The notes below the pieces were generated by a model. The model was given only the letters and a program-made list of their open reading frames with translations, did not search any database and was not told the origin of the DNA. The translations under genes and the position numbers were made by a program. 64,000 nt of DNA from UBA2336 sp036787955 (lineage in GTDB: Bacteria > Bacteroidota > Bacteroidia > Cytophagales > Cyclobacteriaceae): positions 292,538 to 356,537 of the forward strand of contig DAIQOI010000002.1 in NCBI GenBank assembly GCA_036787955.1, read 5' to 3'. Positions 17,929 through 26,151 of the stretch are shown here, piece after piece (within the stretch, counting starts at the first letter, position 1; each line of letters opens with the position of its first letter).

Positions 17929-18663
17929 TTAAAAGACACGGCTGGCGCTCCAGGTTCCGGATACGTCAGTGGCCGAAAATGTTCCGCTCAATGTATTGCC
18001 ACTCAGTGTACCGGTGAAGTTTATATCATTCGTACCATCACCATCAAAATCGCAATCGCATACCAGCGTACTGCCATCAACAGTGCCCTCCAGTTCAGAG
18101 CATTCCGTTTCTCCGTCTGTGCGGGTTAAAGCAGTCCATGAATCGCCGGCGATAACAAAATTCATAATCCCGTTGTACGGCGTGCCCGACATAGTTCCGG
18201 AGTAAGTACCGGCAAAGCCACGAACCAGTTGATTGGATTTTTCTTTGTGCAAAATCAGGCAAGCTCCCGGATGGCCGGGTATTTCAACACCAAAGAATCC
18301 GTATTCCGAACCCGTGGCATTTGTCCAGAAGCCGATGGAAGCTTCACCACTGCCCACCGCGCCCCGAAAGTAACCTTCAAAACCAACCTCGGGGTTGTAA
18401 GTCTGCTCAGTGGTGAGGTCATAATTCTGACCGTCAATATTCAGGGTAAGTGAAATCACCCCATTGCCAAGGTTGTCAAGGTTAAGTTTTACAAACCCCG
18501 ATGATCCAATCAGAACCCCTTTGTAAACACCCTTACCACTGTTGTCATTTTCTGGTCGTGCCTCAGGGGCATTCGGGAAAGCAGGAGCTGATTCGTCATC
18601 GCCACAACCTGATACCAACACGGCTGCGGAAAAGAATACATAAAACCAACTGTGTTTAAACAT
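17929..18663 (-). CDS. Putative lipoprotein of unknown function
   Basis: A 244-residue secreted protein. From ATG 18663 the N terminus is MFKHSWFYVFFSAAVLVSGC with a lipobox ending at the Cys (VSGC), followed by acidic GDDE, so it is probably lipid-anchored; the acidic residues after the Cys may act as a surface-export signal in Bacteroidota. The rest is a beta-rich, Gly/Thr/Ser-rich sequence with repeated Gly-Thr/Ser strand motifs (FAGTYSGTMSGTPYNG, FTGTLSGNTLSGTFSATD), suggesting a small beta-barrel or sandwich. An in-frame ATG at 18687 is an alternative start. No specific family is recognised. Confidence 0.7.
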   Translation of the reverse strand: MFKHSWFYVFFSAAVLVSGCGDDESAPAFPNAPEARPENDNSGKGVYKGVLIGSSGFVKLNLDNLGNGVISLTLNIDGQNYDLTTEQTYNPEVGFEGYFRGAVGSGEASIGFWTNATGSEYGFFGVEIPGHPGACLILHKEKSNQLVRGFAGTYSGTMSGTPYNGIMNFVIAGDSWTALTRTDGETECSELEGTVDGSTLVCDCDFDGDGTNDINFTGTLSGNTLSGTFSATDVSGTWSASRVF

Positions 18664-18819
18664 AGAATAACGGTTTTGGTTAAACATTAAACTTGCCTTT
18701 TATTAAAAATGCCTTTTTAAGGTAACCCGCCATCGGAAAAAATTGCTGCGCTGGTTTAACAAGAAATTTTTGCGCGGATTTGTACGCGATAGCGAAGCAA
18801 AAGGTTGCAGAAATATTCG

Positions 18820-20268
18820 TTAACCGGCGGATGATGCTGAGGTAACCACCGCGTTTCGGACCAGCGGATACTCAAACAGGCCGTACTTTTTAATGGCCTC
18901 CTCCACCTTATGAGGAACAAATTTCTCCCACCCCGGCTCGCCTTTTTTAATCATGGCCAATACGTTGTCACTGATGATGTGCAGGTTGTTGACGTTGGCA
19001 TCCTGAATATCATCCAGCTTGTTGTTGTCCATCAGATAACGGAACAGATTTTTTAAATTATCGGGCAGGGTGGCTTCAAAATCTTTCAGTGTGAAAAGTT
19101 TTCCTTCGGGCAACAAGGCCGGGTAGATGTAAAGTTTAACGTTGGTTCCAAACAAGGATGCAAAGCACTCCAATATTCCGCCGCGCAAATTGGTGTAGGT
19201 TCGCTCATCAAATACTTTTTGCAACGCATAGATACCCATTACGATGCCTATCTTTTTGCCTTTGGTAATCCGCGACAGGTAATCTGTGAGGCGGTAATAC
19301 TCATAATAGTTGGAGATGAGCACATTCTGCCCCAGTGAACAAAGTATATCAGCCCGATTCAGAAAATCGCGCTCATCAATGCTACCTTCCACACCCAGGT
19401 CGTTCAGGGTTAGTTCGGTAAGTAGCACCATGCGCGATTTGTCCACATCGGGTTCATTTTTAAACCGCCTGCGCGAAGTGAGCAGCATGTCCACATTCAC
19501 GTGGGTGGGTGGTCGGAACCGTCCGCGCAATACCAGAATGTTCTTTTTGTACAACTCATCCGAAGGCTGGCGTACCTGACCGTCTGGTCCGAACATGGCT
19601 GCCCTTGTAAAACCATTCTTAACCAGCTTGAGCGCCATGAGGCGGTTATCCACATGTTTGAAGTCGGGACCGGTAAGGCGGAACATGTCTATTTCAATTC
19701 TGCGAACGGAAAGTCCATCCAGCAGGGACATGAGTATTTTTTCGGGATCCGTCTCGTACGAGCAGGCGTAAATCATGTTTACACCCACGATGCCCAGTGC
19801 TGCCTGTTGCTGCAACGGATCGTTGTCGTACATGCGCACATGTATCACGAAGTCATTAGGCTCGGACTCTGGCCTTAGCTGGAAGCGAAGTCCCATCCAG
19901 CCGTGTGGCTGGTTGGTACGCTCGTAGTTCAGCACTTCAACGGTGTCGGCAAAGGCAAAGAAGCGTGTGTTCTGAATGCGGTGCGGCAGGCGCTCAGGCA
20001 GCAAGGCATATTCATGGTCCAGCATCTTCATCAGCCGCTCTTCGCACACATATCGTTCGCAATAGCCATAGATGGCATCGCTGAACTTCATATCGTAAGC
20101 CGAGATGGTTTTAGCTATCGTACCCGATGCCCCTCCTGCTTTAAAAAAATTTGCGGCTACTTCCTGGCCGGCCCCGATTTCGGCAAAAGAGCCGTAGATG
20201 CTTCTGTCCAGGTTTATCCGAAGGGCCTTTTCCGATGTGGTTAACTTTCTGAACTCATCCATAGCCAA
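18820..20268 (-). CDS. Conserved protein of unknown function (482 aa)
   Basis: A cytosolic protein of 482 residues with no signal peptide. The N terminus has SIYGSFAEIGAGQEVAANFF followed by GGASGTIAKTISAYDMKFSDA, a highly conserved block I recognise from large, uncharacterised proteins in Bacteroidota, Cyanobacteria and others. Some database entries of this type are labelled nicotinate-nucleotide adenylyltransferase, but I see no nucleotidyltransferase HxGH or ISSTxxR motif, so that label is not supported here. The middle has IGIVMGIYALQKVFDERTY. It is a single gene, divergent from the symporter at 20399, and its role is unknown. Confidence 0.75.
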   Translation of the reverse strand: MAMDEFRKLTTSEKALRINLDRSIYGSFAEIGAGQEVAANFFKAGGASGTIAKTISAYDMKFSDAIYGYCERYVCEERLMKMLDHEYALLPERLPHRIQNTRFFAFADTVEVLNYERTNQPHGWMGLRFQLRPESEPNDFVIHVRMYDNDPLQQQAALGIVGVNMIYACSYETDPEKILMSLLDGLSVRRIEIDMFRLTGPDFKHVDNRLMALKLVKNGFTRAAMFGPDGQVRQPSDELYKKNILVLRGRFRPPTHVNVDMLLTSRRRFKNEPDVDKSRMVLLTELTLNDLGVEGSIDERDFLNRADILCSLGQNVLISNYYEYYRLTDYLSRITKGKKIGIVMGIYALQKVFDERTYTNLRGGILECFASLFGTNVKLYIYPALLPEGKLFTLKDFEATLPDNLKNLFRYLMDNNKLDDIQDANVNNLHIISDNVLAMIKKGEPGWEKFVPHKVEEAIKKYGLFEYPLVRNAVVTSASSAG

Positions 20269-20398
20269 CTGCGAAGTAAAGGTAAACTAATTTCAACAAG
20301 CCTTGCAACGATTATCTGCAATTGAAACGCTCTTTTGATAATTAAGGTTTAGAGTCTATTTTTCGAACTTTAAAATATCTTAACTAACCCCCGAGTTC

Positions 20399-21775
20399 AT
20401 GGAGTTACGTGCCGGTTTCACCTCGCGTATTGGTTTTATACTGGCAGCCGCAGGGTCGGCTGTGGGCCTGGGTAACATCTGGCGTTTTCCTTACCTGGCC
20501 GGTCAGAATGGCGGGGCGGCCTTTCTGGTTATATACCTGGCTTTTCTTTTTTTGCTGTGCTTTCCGGTACTGGTGGGCGAAATCGCTATCGGCAGATCAG
20601 CCAGACGGGATGCCTACGGATCCTACACACTGCTTGGAGGCGGCCGGTGGGGATATCTGGGGCTTTTCGGCATCGTGGCCGGTATTTTTATCCTTTCATT
20701 TTATAATGTGGTGGCCGGCTGGGCATTTGGCTATTTTATTGAAATTTCATTTGGCAACCTGCTCAACGAACCAGATTTTAAAACTTTTTTCAGAAACTAT
20801 GTGCGCGACATCAGCGACAACATCTGGTTTTCGCTGGGCTTTATGGTGATCACTGCCCTCATTGTTTCCCGGGGCATTCAGAAAGGCGTTGAGGCCGCCA
20901 ATAAAATCATGATGCCGACCCTGTATGCCATATTGCTGTTGCTCATTGGGTATAGTTTAACACTGCCCAATGCCTTTGATGGAGTACGCTTTTACCTTGT
21001 GCCGGAACTGAATGAAATAAATGCCCGCACCATTTATGATGGCTTAAAGCAGGCATTTTTCTCGCTGTCGCTTGGTATGGGTTGTCTGATTACGTATGGA
21101 TCCTATGTCAGCAAGGACCAGAATGTTATCAAATCGGCTGCCATTATTGCGTCAGCCGATACCATGGTGGCCTTTCTGGCGGGATTTATGGTTTTTCCGA
21201 TGGTCTTTTCACAAAACATCTCTCCTACCGAAGGCCCTGCCCTGGTTTTCATCGTATTGCCGGAAATTTTTCATGACATGGGTCCTGTTGCAGGGCGTAT
21301 CGTGGGGGGCTCATTTTTTCTGTTGCTTTGCTTTGCGGCACTTACATCCACCATTTCGCTGCTGGAAGTACCTACAACCTTTATGGTTGACCAGCTGAAG
21401 TTTAACCGCAAGCGGGTGGTATGGTTACTCGCCATACTGATTTTTATCCTTGGCCTACCTACCATGCTCAGCCAGGGAACAGTGCCGGCATTCAGCTCCC
21501 TTCCTTTTTACATGGGAAGAGACTTCCTTACTTTTATATCCGACATGTGCGACATCAGCTTAACCGTAGGCGGTGCATTGATGTGCATTTTTGTGATCAC
21601 TACCTGGAAATTGAAAAATATGGATGCCGAATTGGCACACGGCAACCCGGCTTATCTCAATTCGTTTGCAAGGAAGTATCTGAACGTTATGATTGGCTAC
21701 GTTTGCCCGGCCGTTCTAAGTGTGTTATCGGTGCTAATGATTGATAACTACTTTGGCCTGGGTATATTCTTCTGA
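20399..21775 (+). CDS. Sodium-dependent transporter (NSS/SNF family)
   Basis: A 458-residue neurotransmitter:sodium-symporter-fold protein of the LeuT type. Helix 1 carries GFILAAAGSAVGLGNIWRFP, the sodium- and substrate-binding unwound helix of this family. ARRDAYGSYTLLGG and later YGSYVSKDQNV near the middle also match. About 11-12 membrane helices are visible. Substrates in bacteria are usually hydrophobic amino acids, but cannot be assigned. It stands alone between the divergent gene at 18820-20268 and the convergent TerB-like gene. Confidence 0.92.
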   Translation: MELRAGFTSRIGFILAAAGSAVGLGNIWRFPYLAGQNGGAAFLVIYLAFLFLLCFPVLVGEIAIGRSARRDAYGSYTLLGGGRWGYLGLFGIVAGIFILSFYNVVAGWAFGYFIEISFGNLLNEPDFKTFFRNYVRDISDNIWFSLGFMVITALIVSRGIQKGVEAANKIMMPTLYAILLLLIGYSLTLPNAFDGVRFYLVPELNEINARTIYDGLKQAFFSLSLGMGCLITYGSYVSKDQNVIKSAAIIASADTMVAFLAGFMVFPMVFSQNISPTEGPALVFIVLPEIFHDMGPVAGRIVGGSFFLLLCFAALTSTISLLEVPTTFMVDQLKFNRKRVVWLLAILIFILGLPTMLSQGTVPAFSSLPFYMGRDFLTFISDMCDISLTVGGALMCIFVITTWKLKNMDAELAHGNPAYLNSFARKYLNVMIGYVCPAVLSVLSVLMIDNYFGLGIFF

Positions 21776-21828
21776 CACTGCTGCAAAGAACTCCGTGAGC
21801 CGGGGTGAAGATTCGGGCAGACGGCCGT

Positions 21829-22284
21829 TTACTTTTTTGTTTCAACGTTCTTTTCGATCAGAAATTTTAACTCGGCCTCGCGCTTGATTTCCAGCCATTC
21901 ATCGGGTGGTGGGGGCGTACCTTTGTCAAATATTTCCAGAAGCCATGGAACTATTTCTTTTCTCAGGCCGAAACGCATAGCTACATCCTCGCAAAAGGTT
22001 ATCTCACGTGGTTCAATCTTTCCATCGGCATACACCATGAGCATCAGGTCGTATAGCAGGTTCATCCGGTCATTGAAATTATCAGGGATGTTGAGCTCGT
22101 ACGTATCCGGGCTTTCTATCAGATTCTTAATCTGCCAATCTTTCAGGCCGTATCTTCTGCCGATTTTGTAGAGCATCTCAATTTCTTTCTCGTCCATATG
22201 TTCGTCTGCTTTGGCCAGGGCCAGCAGGTTGCGGATATGGTTTTTCTTGTAAGACAGATACTGGTGTTCAAAAAAACCAATCAT
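21829..22284 (-). CDS. TerB-like (tellurite resistance family) protein
   Basis: A 151-residue all-helical soluble protein with the TerB pattern: LLALAKADEHMDEKEIEMLYKIG in the first half and LMLMVYADGKIEPREITF in the second, i.e. two related helix pairs with acidic residues that form a metal-binding-like core. TerB-like domains occur in many proteins unrelated to tellurite, and no other ter gene is nearby, so no resistance is claimed. ATG 22284 (MIGFFEHQY) is preferred over ATG 22305 because of the hydrophilic, poorly conserved-looking extra residues. Confidence 0.75.
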   Translation of the reverse strand: MIGFFEHQYLSYKKNHIRNLLALAKADEHMDEKEIEMLYKIGRRYGLKDWQIKNLIESPDTYELNIPDNFNDRMNLLYDLMLMVYADGKIEPREITFCEDVAMRFGLRKEIVPWLLEIFDKGTPPPPDEWLEIKREAELKFLIEKNVETKK

Positions 22285-22344
22285 AATACCCGGTTTGTAC
22301 CGCAAATTAGAAAACAGGGCTTTTTGCGCAAAGCCAATGTGCCG

Positions 22345-23439
22345 TTAATCTACCCAATCTGCTACAAAAATGTTGGTATCGCGTGTACCGTTGTTGTTTC
22401 GGTTGCTGGAAAACACCAGCCTCTTACCATCGGGCGAGAACATCGGAAACGAATCAAACACCGGGTCGAAGGTAATGCGCTCAAGCCCGGTGCCATCTTC
22501 ATTGATCATATACAGATTAAACTGAAAACCGCGGGTAGAAGCATGGTTGGAACTGAATAAAATCTTCTTTCCCGAAGGATGATAAAAGGGCGCCCAGTTG
22601 GCCTTGCCCAAGCTGGTTACCTGACGCAAATCCGAACCATCGGCATTGCAAACGAATATCTCCATTTCGGTAGGGGCAACCAATCCTTTTTTAAGGTTTT
22701 CGAGGTACTCACGCTTTGCTTCTTCCGTCTTTGGGCGCGATGCACGGAAAACAATTTTCGAGCCATCGGGCGAAAAAAAAGCTCCTCCGTCATATCCCAG
22801 ATCAAAAGTTATCTGTTTTACATTTTTTCCGTCAATATCCATGGTATACAGATCAAGATCACCATTGCGCATGGAAGTAAACACAATTTTATCTCCCTTA
22901 GGCGACACGGTGGCCTCGGCGTCATAACCGGGTGTATTGGTGAGTTGCCTCACTATCTTTCCTTTTAAGTCGGCTATAAAAATGTCATACGTATCGTAAA
23001 CGGGCCACAGGTATTTGCCACCGGGTGCGCGTTCAGGTTCAGGGGGACAGGCTTGGCCACCCAGATGCGTGGAGGCATACAATATGCGTTTGTTGCCGGG
23101 AAGAAAGTACGAGCAGGTAGTACGGCCCATGCCCGTACTTATCAACTGAGGTCTGGGGCTATTCGGGTTGCGATGGGATTCAGCCGGCATCAGGAAGATC
23201 TGGTCGCATTGTACACCCCACTTCTGGTAGTTTGACTGAAAAACCAGGTGCTTTCCGTCAGAACTCCAGTAGGCTTCGGCATTGTCGCCACCAAAAGTAA
23301 GCTGCCGGACATTGCGCAAATGCACCTCCTGCGGATAGCGAAGCGAATCCTTCTTTACTGAAACAGCCGGGTGAAAATACAGATCATTGCCGGAGAGCAG
23401 CACAAAAAGTACCGGCAAAAGTAAATACAGAAAACGCAT
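22345..23439 (-). CDS. Exported TolB-like beta-propeller (PD40) protein
   Basis: A 364-residue protein with an N-terminal signal peptide (MRFLYLLLPVLFVLLSG). It contains about six PD40/WD40-like repeats with the characteristic SPDGxxIVF pattern: SSDGKHLVFQSN, SPKGDKIVFTSM, SPDGSKIVFRAS, HPSGKKILFSSN and SPDGKRLVFSSN. Such repeats form the TolB-type propeller, often used for protein or peptide binding in the periplasm or as part of peptidases. No peptidase domain follows, so this is a propeller-only form. The partner is unknown. Confidence 0.85.
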   Translation of the reverse strand: MRFLYLLLPVLFVLLSGNDLYFHPAVSVKKDSLRYPQEVHLRNVRQLTFGGDNAEAYWSSDGKHLVFQSNYQKWGVQCDQIFLMPAESHRNPNSPRPQLISTGMGRTTCSYFLPGNKRILYASTHLGGQACPPEPERAPGGKYLWPVYDTYDIFIADLKGKIVRQLTNTPGYDAEATVSPKGDKIVFTSMRNGDLDLYTMDIDGKNVKQITFDLGYDGGAFFSPDGSKIVFRASRPKTEEAKREYLENLKKGLVAPTEMEIFVCNADGSDLRQVTSLGKANWAPFYHPSGKKILFSSNHASTRGFQFNLYMINEDGTGLERITFDPVFDSFPMFSPDGKRLVFSSNRNNNGTRDTNIFVADWVD

Positions 23440-23541
23440 AAAATGAATTTAGCCCGCAAAAATACGGTTGGAAGGCATGTAAAATACCCCTATCGGGAAT
23501 AAAAGTCCCTTGCCTGACAAGAATCAGCTTAAGGTGGCTGC

Positions 23542-25212
23542 TCAGGCTTTCTGTTCTTCCCGAAGCACCCTGCGTATTATTTTGCCCACATTCGACTTTG
23601 GCAGCTCTGTGCGGAACTCAAAGTACTTGGGCACTTTATAATTGGTAAGATTCTTATGGCAGAAATCGCGCAGTTCTTCTTCGGTAAGGCTTTGATCGCG
23701 CTTAACTACAAAGGCTTTGATGACTTCTCCTGAGCGCTCGTCAGGAACACCGATAGCAGCTACTTCCAGCACCTTCGGATGGCCGGCAATGACGTTTTCA
23801 ATTTCATTGGGATATACATTAAACCCGGAAACCTTGATCATGTCTTTCTTGCGATCCACTATTTTAAAGAAACCATCCTCATCCATTAAACCTATATCGC
23901 CGGTTTTAAACCAGCCACCCGGATAGAACACATCGGAATTGTCTTTTTCCCAGTATCCGGAAAATACCTGCGGACCGCGCGCACAGATTTCGCCTGTCTG
24001 TCCCTGTGGAAGCTGGTTTCCGTTATCATCAAAGATGGCTACTTCCGTGCTGGGCATGGGCAATCCGATGGTGCCACGTTTATGTGTGCCATCAAGCGGA
24101 TTGCAGCACAACACCGGACTTGTTTCGCTGAGGCCATATCCTTCAACAAGCGGCTTACCGGTTACTTTTTCCCAACGTTCGGCCACCACATCCTGCACGG
24201 CCATTCCGCCACCTACTGCTCCTTTCAGTTTTGAAAAATCCAGTTTTGCAAAATCGGGGTTATTCAGTAAGCCGTTGAACAAGGTGTTCACGCCCGTGAT
24301 GATGGTGAACTTGTGTTTGCTGAGCTCCTTAACAAATCCTTTCATATCGCGCGGGTTTGTGATCAACACATTTTTAGCGCCCACGCTGAACTTCAGCAGG
24401 CAGTTGACGGTTAATGCAAAAATATGATAGAGCGGAATGGCTGTGATAATAACATCCTGTTCGTCCGACTGATCGCGGTACGGTTTAAACCAATGGGTTA
24501 TCATGGTATTATGCGCTACAAGGTTGGCATGCGAAAGAGCTGCCCCCTTGGACAAGCCGGTGGTGCCTCCGGTGTATTGCAGCAGTGCAATGTCCTTCAG
24601 CCCTATATCCGGTTTGGTGTACGATAAACCTTTACCCTCTTTGAGCGCCTGCTTAAAAGGTATGGCATCGGGCAGGGAATATGGCGGCACCATTTTTTTT
24701 ATGCGCTTTACCACAAAGTTTACAAGCGCACCTTTTAGTCCGCCCAGCATATCGCCCAGTTCGGTGATGATTACATGTTTAATTGAAGTATTATGGATAA
24801 TCTGCTGAAGGTTATTGGCAAAATTGGCTACTATAACAATGGCCTTGGCCCCCGAATCCTTAAACTGATGTTCCATTTCGCGCGGGGTATACAAGGGGTT
24901 GGTATTCACCACAATTAACCCGGCCCGCAGCGACCCGAAAAAAGCAATGGGGAACTGCAACAGGTTGGGCATCTGAATGGCAATACGATCGCCCTTCTGC
25001 AGGCCCAGCGACTGCAGATAAGCCGCAAAATGTCTGGATAATTCATCAACCTGAGCGAAAGTGAGCCGGGCGCCCATGTTTTCGAATGCCACCCGATCCC
25101 GGTATTTTTTTACACTGTCTTCAAAAAGTTCAATCACTGAGTTATAATCGTACAGATTGATTTGGGCGGGAATGCCTTTGGGATACCGCTTAATCCAGGG
25201 AAAATCAGCCAT
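23542..25212 (-). CDS. fadD: Long-chain fatty-acid--CoA ligase
   Basis: Activates fatty acids to acyl-CoA through an acyl-adenylate. The 556-residue protein shows the AMP-binding motif YTGGTTGLSKGA near residue 213, GYGLSETSP, and the C-terminal hinge KTGDIGLMDEDGFF with VDRKKDMIKVSGFNVYPNEIE, which is the fatty-acyl-CoA synthetase signature. The C-terminal catalytic lysine is in NVGKIIRR. Length and motifs fit E. coli FadD. The gene stands alone, with a terminator and the tRNA-like gene upstream on the same strand. Confidence 0.93.
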   Translation of the reverse strand: MADFPWIKRYPKGIPAQINLYDYNSVIELFEDSVKKYRDRVAFENMGARLTFAQVDELSRHFAAYLQSLGLQKGDRIAIQMPNLLQFPIAFFGSLRAGLIVVNTNPLYTPREMEHQFKDSGAKAIVIVANFANNLQQIIHNTSIKHVIITELGDMLGGLKGALVNFVVKRIKKMVPPYSLPDAIPFKQALKEGKGLSYTKPDIGLKDIALLQYTGGTTGLSKGAALSHANLVAHNTMITHWFKPYRDQSDEQDVIITAIPLYHIFALTVNCLLKFSVGAKNVLITNPRDMKGFVKELSKHKFTIITGVNTLFNGLLNNPDFAKLDFSKLKGAVGGGMAVQDVVAERWEKVTGKPLVEGYGLSETSPVLCCNPLDGTHKRGTIGLPMPSTEVAIFDDNGNQLPQGQTGEICARGPQVFSGYWEKDNSDVFYPGGWFKTGDIGLMDEDGFFKIVDRKKDMIKVSGFNVYPNEIENVIAGHPKVLEVAAIGVPDERSGEVIKAFVVKRDQSLTEEELRDFCHKNLTNYKVPKYFEFRTELPKSNVGKIIRRVLREEQKA

Positions 25213-25272
25213 AATTACACGTGGTTAATAGGTGAAACATCGGATTGAAAAATACATCACACCGGGGTAAAT

Positions 25273-25296
25273 AAAAAACCTCCCTTTGAAGGGAGG
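25273..25296 (-). terminator. Rho-independent terminator of the tRNA-like gene
   Basis: On the minus strand an 8-bp GC-rich stem (CCTCCCTT / AAGGGAGG, 25279-25296) is followed by six T residues (25278-25273). It lies about 34 nt after the 3' CCA of the tRNA-like gene and upstream of fadD, so it should end the RNA transcript before fadD. Confidence 0.8.
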
Positions 25297-25329
25297 TCTT
25301 TATCTACCCTAACCAACGAAAATGCAACC

Positions 25330-25478
25330 TGGCTGTAGGAGCAGGATTCGAACCTGCACGGGGAAGTTAGCCCGAAGCGGCTTAGCGTTCCGTCATCGGG
25401 TTTATCCCTTCCCGATTGTTAATCGGGGCCCCCACCCCCGGGACAGGAGGGCTTGTCTGCCAATTTCAACATCCTACA
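25330..25478 (-). tRNA. tRNA-like gene with an oversized anticodon/variable region
   Basis: Read on the minus strand, the 5' TGTAGGA (25478-25472) pairs perfectly with 3' TCCTACA, followed by discriminator G and encoded CCA (25333-25330). A canonical T arm is present (GCAGG, loop TTCGAAT, CCTGC). The D arm is tRNA-Leu-like: TTG stem, 11-nt loop with GG, CAA stem. Between the D and T arms there are about 95 nt instead of the usual 25-45. They contain CCCTC-CTGTCCC-GGGGG, which could be an anticodon arm with anticodon GTC but has C at position 37, and CCCGA-TTAACAA-TCGGG, a second 5-bp/7-nt candidate with anticodon AAC. A GGGAAG/CTTCCC pairing and an AGCC/GGCT hairpin are also present. It may be a tRNA with a giant variable arm, an interrupted tRNA, or a tRNA-mimicking RNA. 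Identity is unresolved. Confidence 0.6.
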
Positions 25479-25593
25479 ATGAAAATATCGGCAGCAAAGA
25501 GAAGATATATAGAATTTTTATTCAATATAATGATGTAAAATATAAAATATTTCTAATATTTGTTAAATATTTTAAAGAAATTTTAAAAACCTA

Positions 25594-26067
25594 ATGAAAA
25601 AAGAAGCCCGTATTAAAATTGATTCAACCGACCGCAGGATCCTGGAATTGCTGGTACAAAACGCCAAGCGCCCCCTTTCAGAAATCGCCCGCAAGGCACA
25701 TGTATCAACCGGCACGGTTCACCTTCGGGTACACAAACTGGAACAAGCCGGAATTATTGAGAAAACCACCATAAAAATCAATTATGCCAAACTGGGCTAC
25801 GACATCACGGCTTTCATAGGCATTTTCCTGGAAAAGAGCGCGTTATATGACGCAGTTTTAACCCAGCTTACAGCCATACCGGAAATTACCAGCATCCACT
25901 ACACCACCGGAAACTACAGCATGTTTCTAAAAATCCATTGCCGCGATACCAACCACCTTAAAGAAGTCCTGCACGACCGCATTCAGCAAGTGGAGGGCAT
26001 AGACCGCACAGAAACCATGATTTCATTGGAGGAAAGCCTGGACCGGAACCTTACTTTCCACCTGTAA
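25594..26067 (+). CDS. Lrp/AsnC family transcriptional regulator
   Basis: A 157-residue feast/famine regulator. Residues ~7-65 form the winged helix (IDSTDRRILELLVQNAKRPL, SEIARKAHVSTGTVHLRV), and residues ~70-150 form the RAM ligand-binding domain (SIHYTTGNYSMFLKIHCRD). Such proteins form octamers or dimers and respond to amino acids. The gene is preceded by about 115 bp of very AT-rich DNA and sits 84 bp before sufB in the same direction. Whether it controls suf, itself or distant amino-acid genes cannot be told. Confidence 0.9.
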   Translation: MKKEARIKIDSTDRRILELLVQNAKRPLSEIARKAHVSTGTVHLRVHKLEQAGIIEKTTIKINYAKLGYDITAFIGIFLEKSALYDAVLTQLTAIPEITSIHYTTGNYSMFLKIHCRDTNHLKEVLHDRIQQVEGIDRTETMISLEESLDRNLTFHL

Positions 26068-26107
26068 ACTATTTGGTTTTCAGAACCATTTTTTGGCCTT
26101 TCTGTTT

Positions 26108-26115
26108 TATCTTTG
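26108..26115 (+). promoter_or_regulatory. Bacteroidota-type -7 box of the suf operon
   Basis: TATCTTTG matches TAnnTTTG perfectly and lies 36 bp before the sufB start, just upstream of the palindrome at 26132-26147. A TTG at 26093 is only 12 bp away, shorter than the usual 19-21 spacing. Confidence 0.5.
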
Positions 26116-26131
26116 AGCTTTAATTTGAAAT

Positions 26132-26147
26132 CAGTCTAAATAGACTG
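26132..26147. promoter_or_regulatory. Palindromic operator candidate upstream of sufB
   Basis: CAGTCTA-AA-TAGACTG is a perfect 7-bp inverted repeat with a 2-bp spacer, between the -7 box and the sufB start codon (4 bp before ATG). The position is right for a repressor that blocks transcription or for a site near the ribosome-binding region. An iron or Fe-S-responsive regulator would be logical for suf, but no such protein is encoded here apart from the Lrp-type gene upstream. Confidence 0.45.
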
Positions 26148-26151
26148 TGCC

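Noticed and set aside
21829..22284. Tellurite resistance locus
   Set aside because: Only a TerB-like domain is present and no terA, terC, terD or terZ genes are nearby.
25322..25594. A 90-residue plus-strand ORF beginning with MQPGCRSRIRTCTG
   Set aside because: It is the complement of the tRNA-like gene; the CRSRIRTC pattern is the usual false translation of a T arm.
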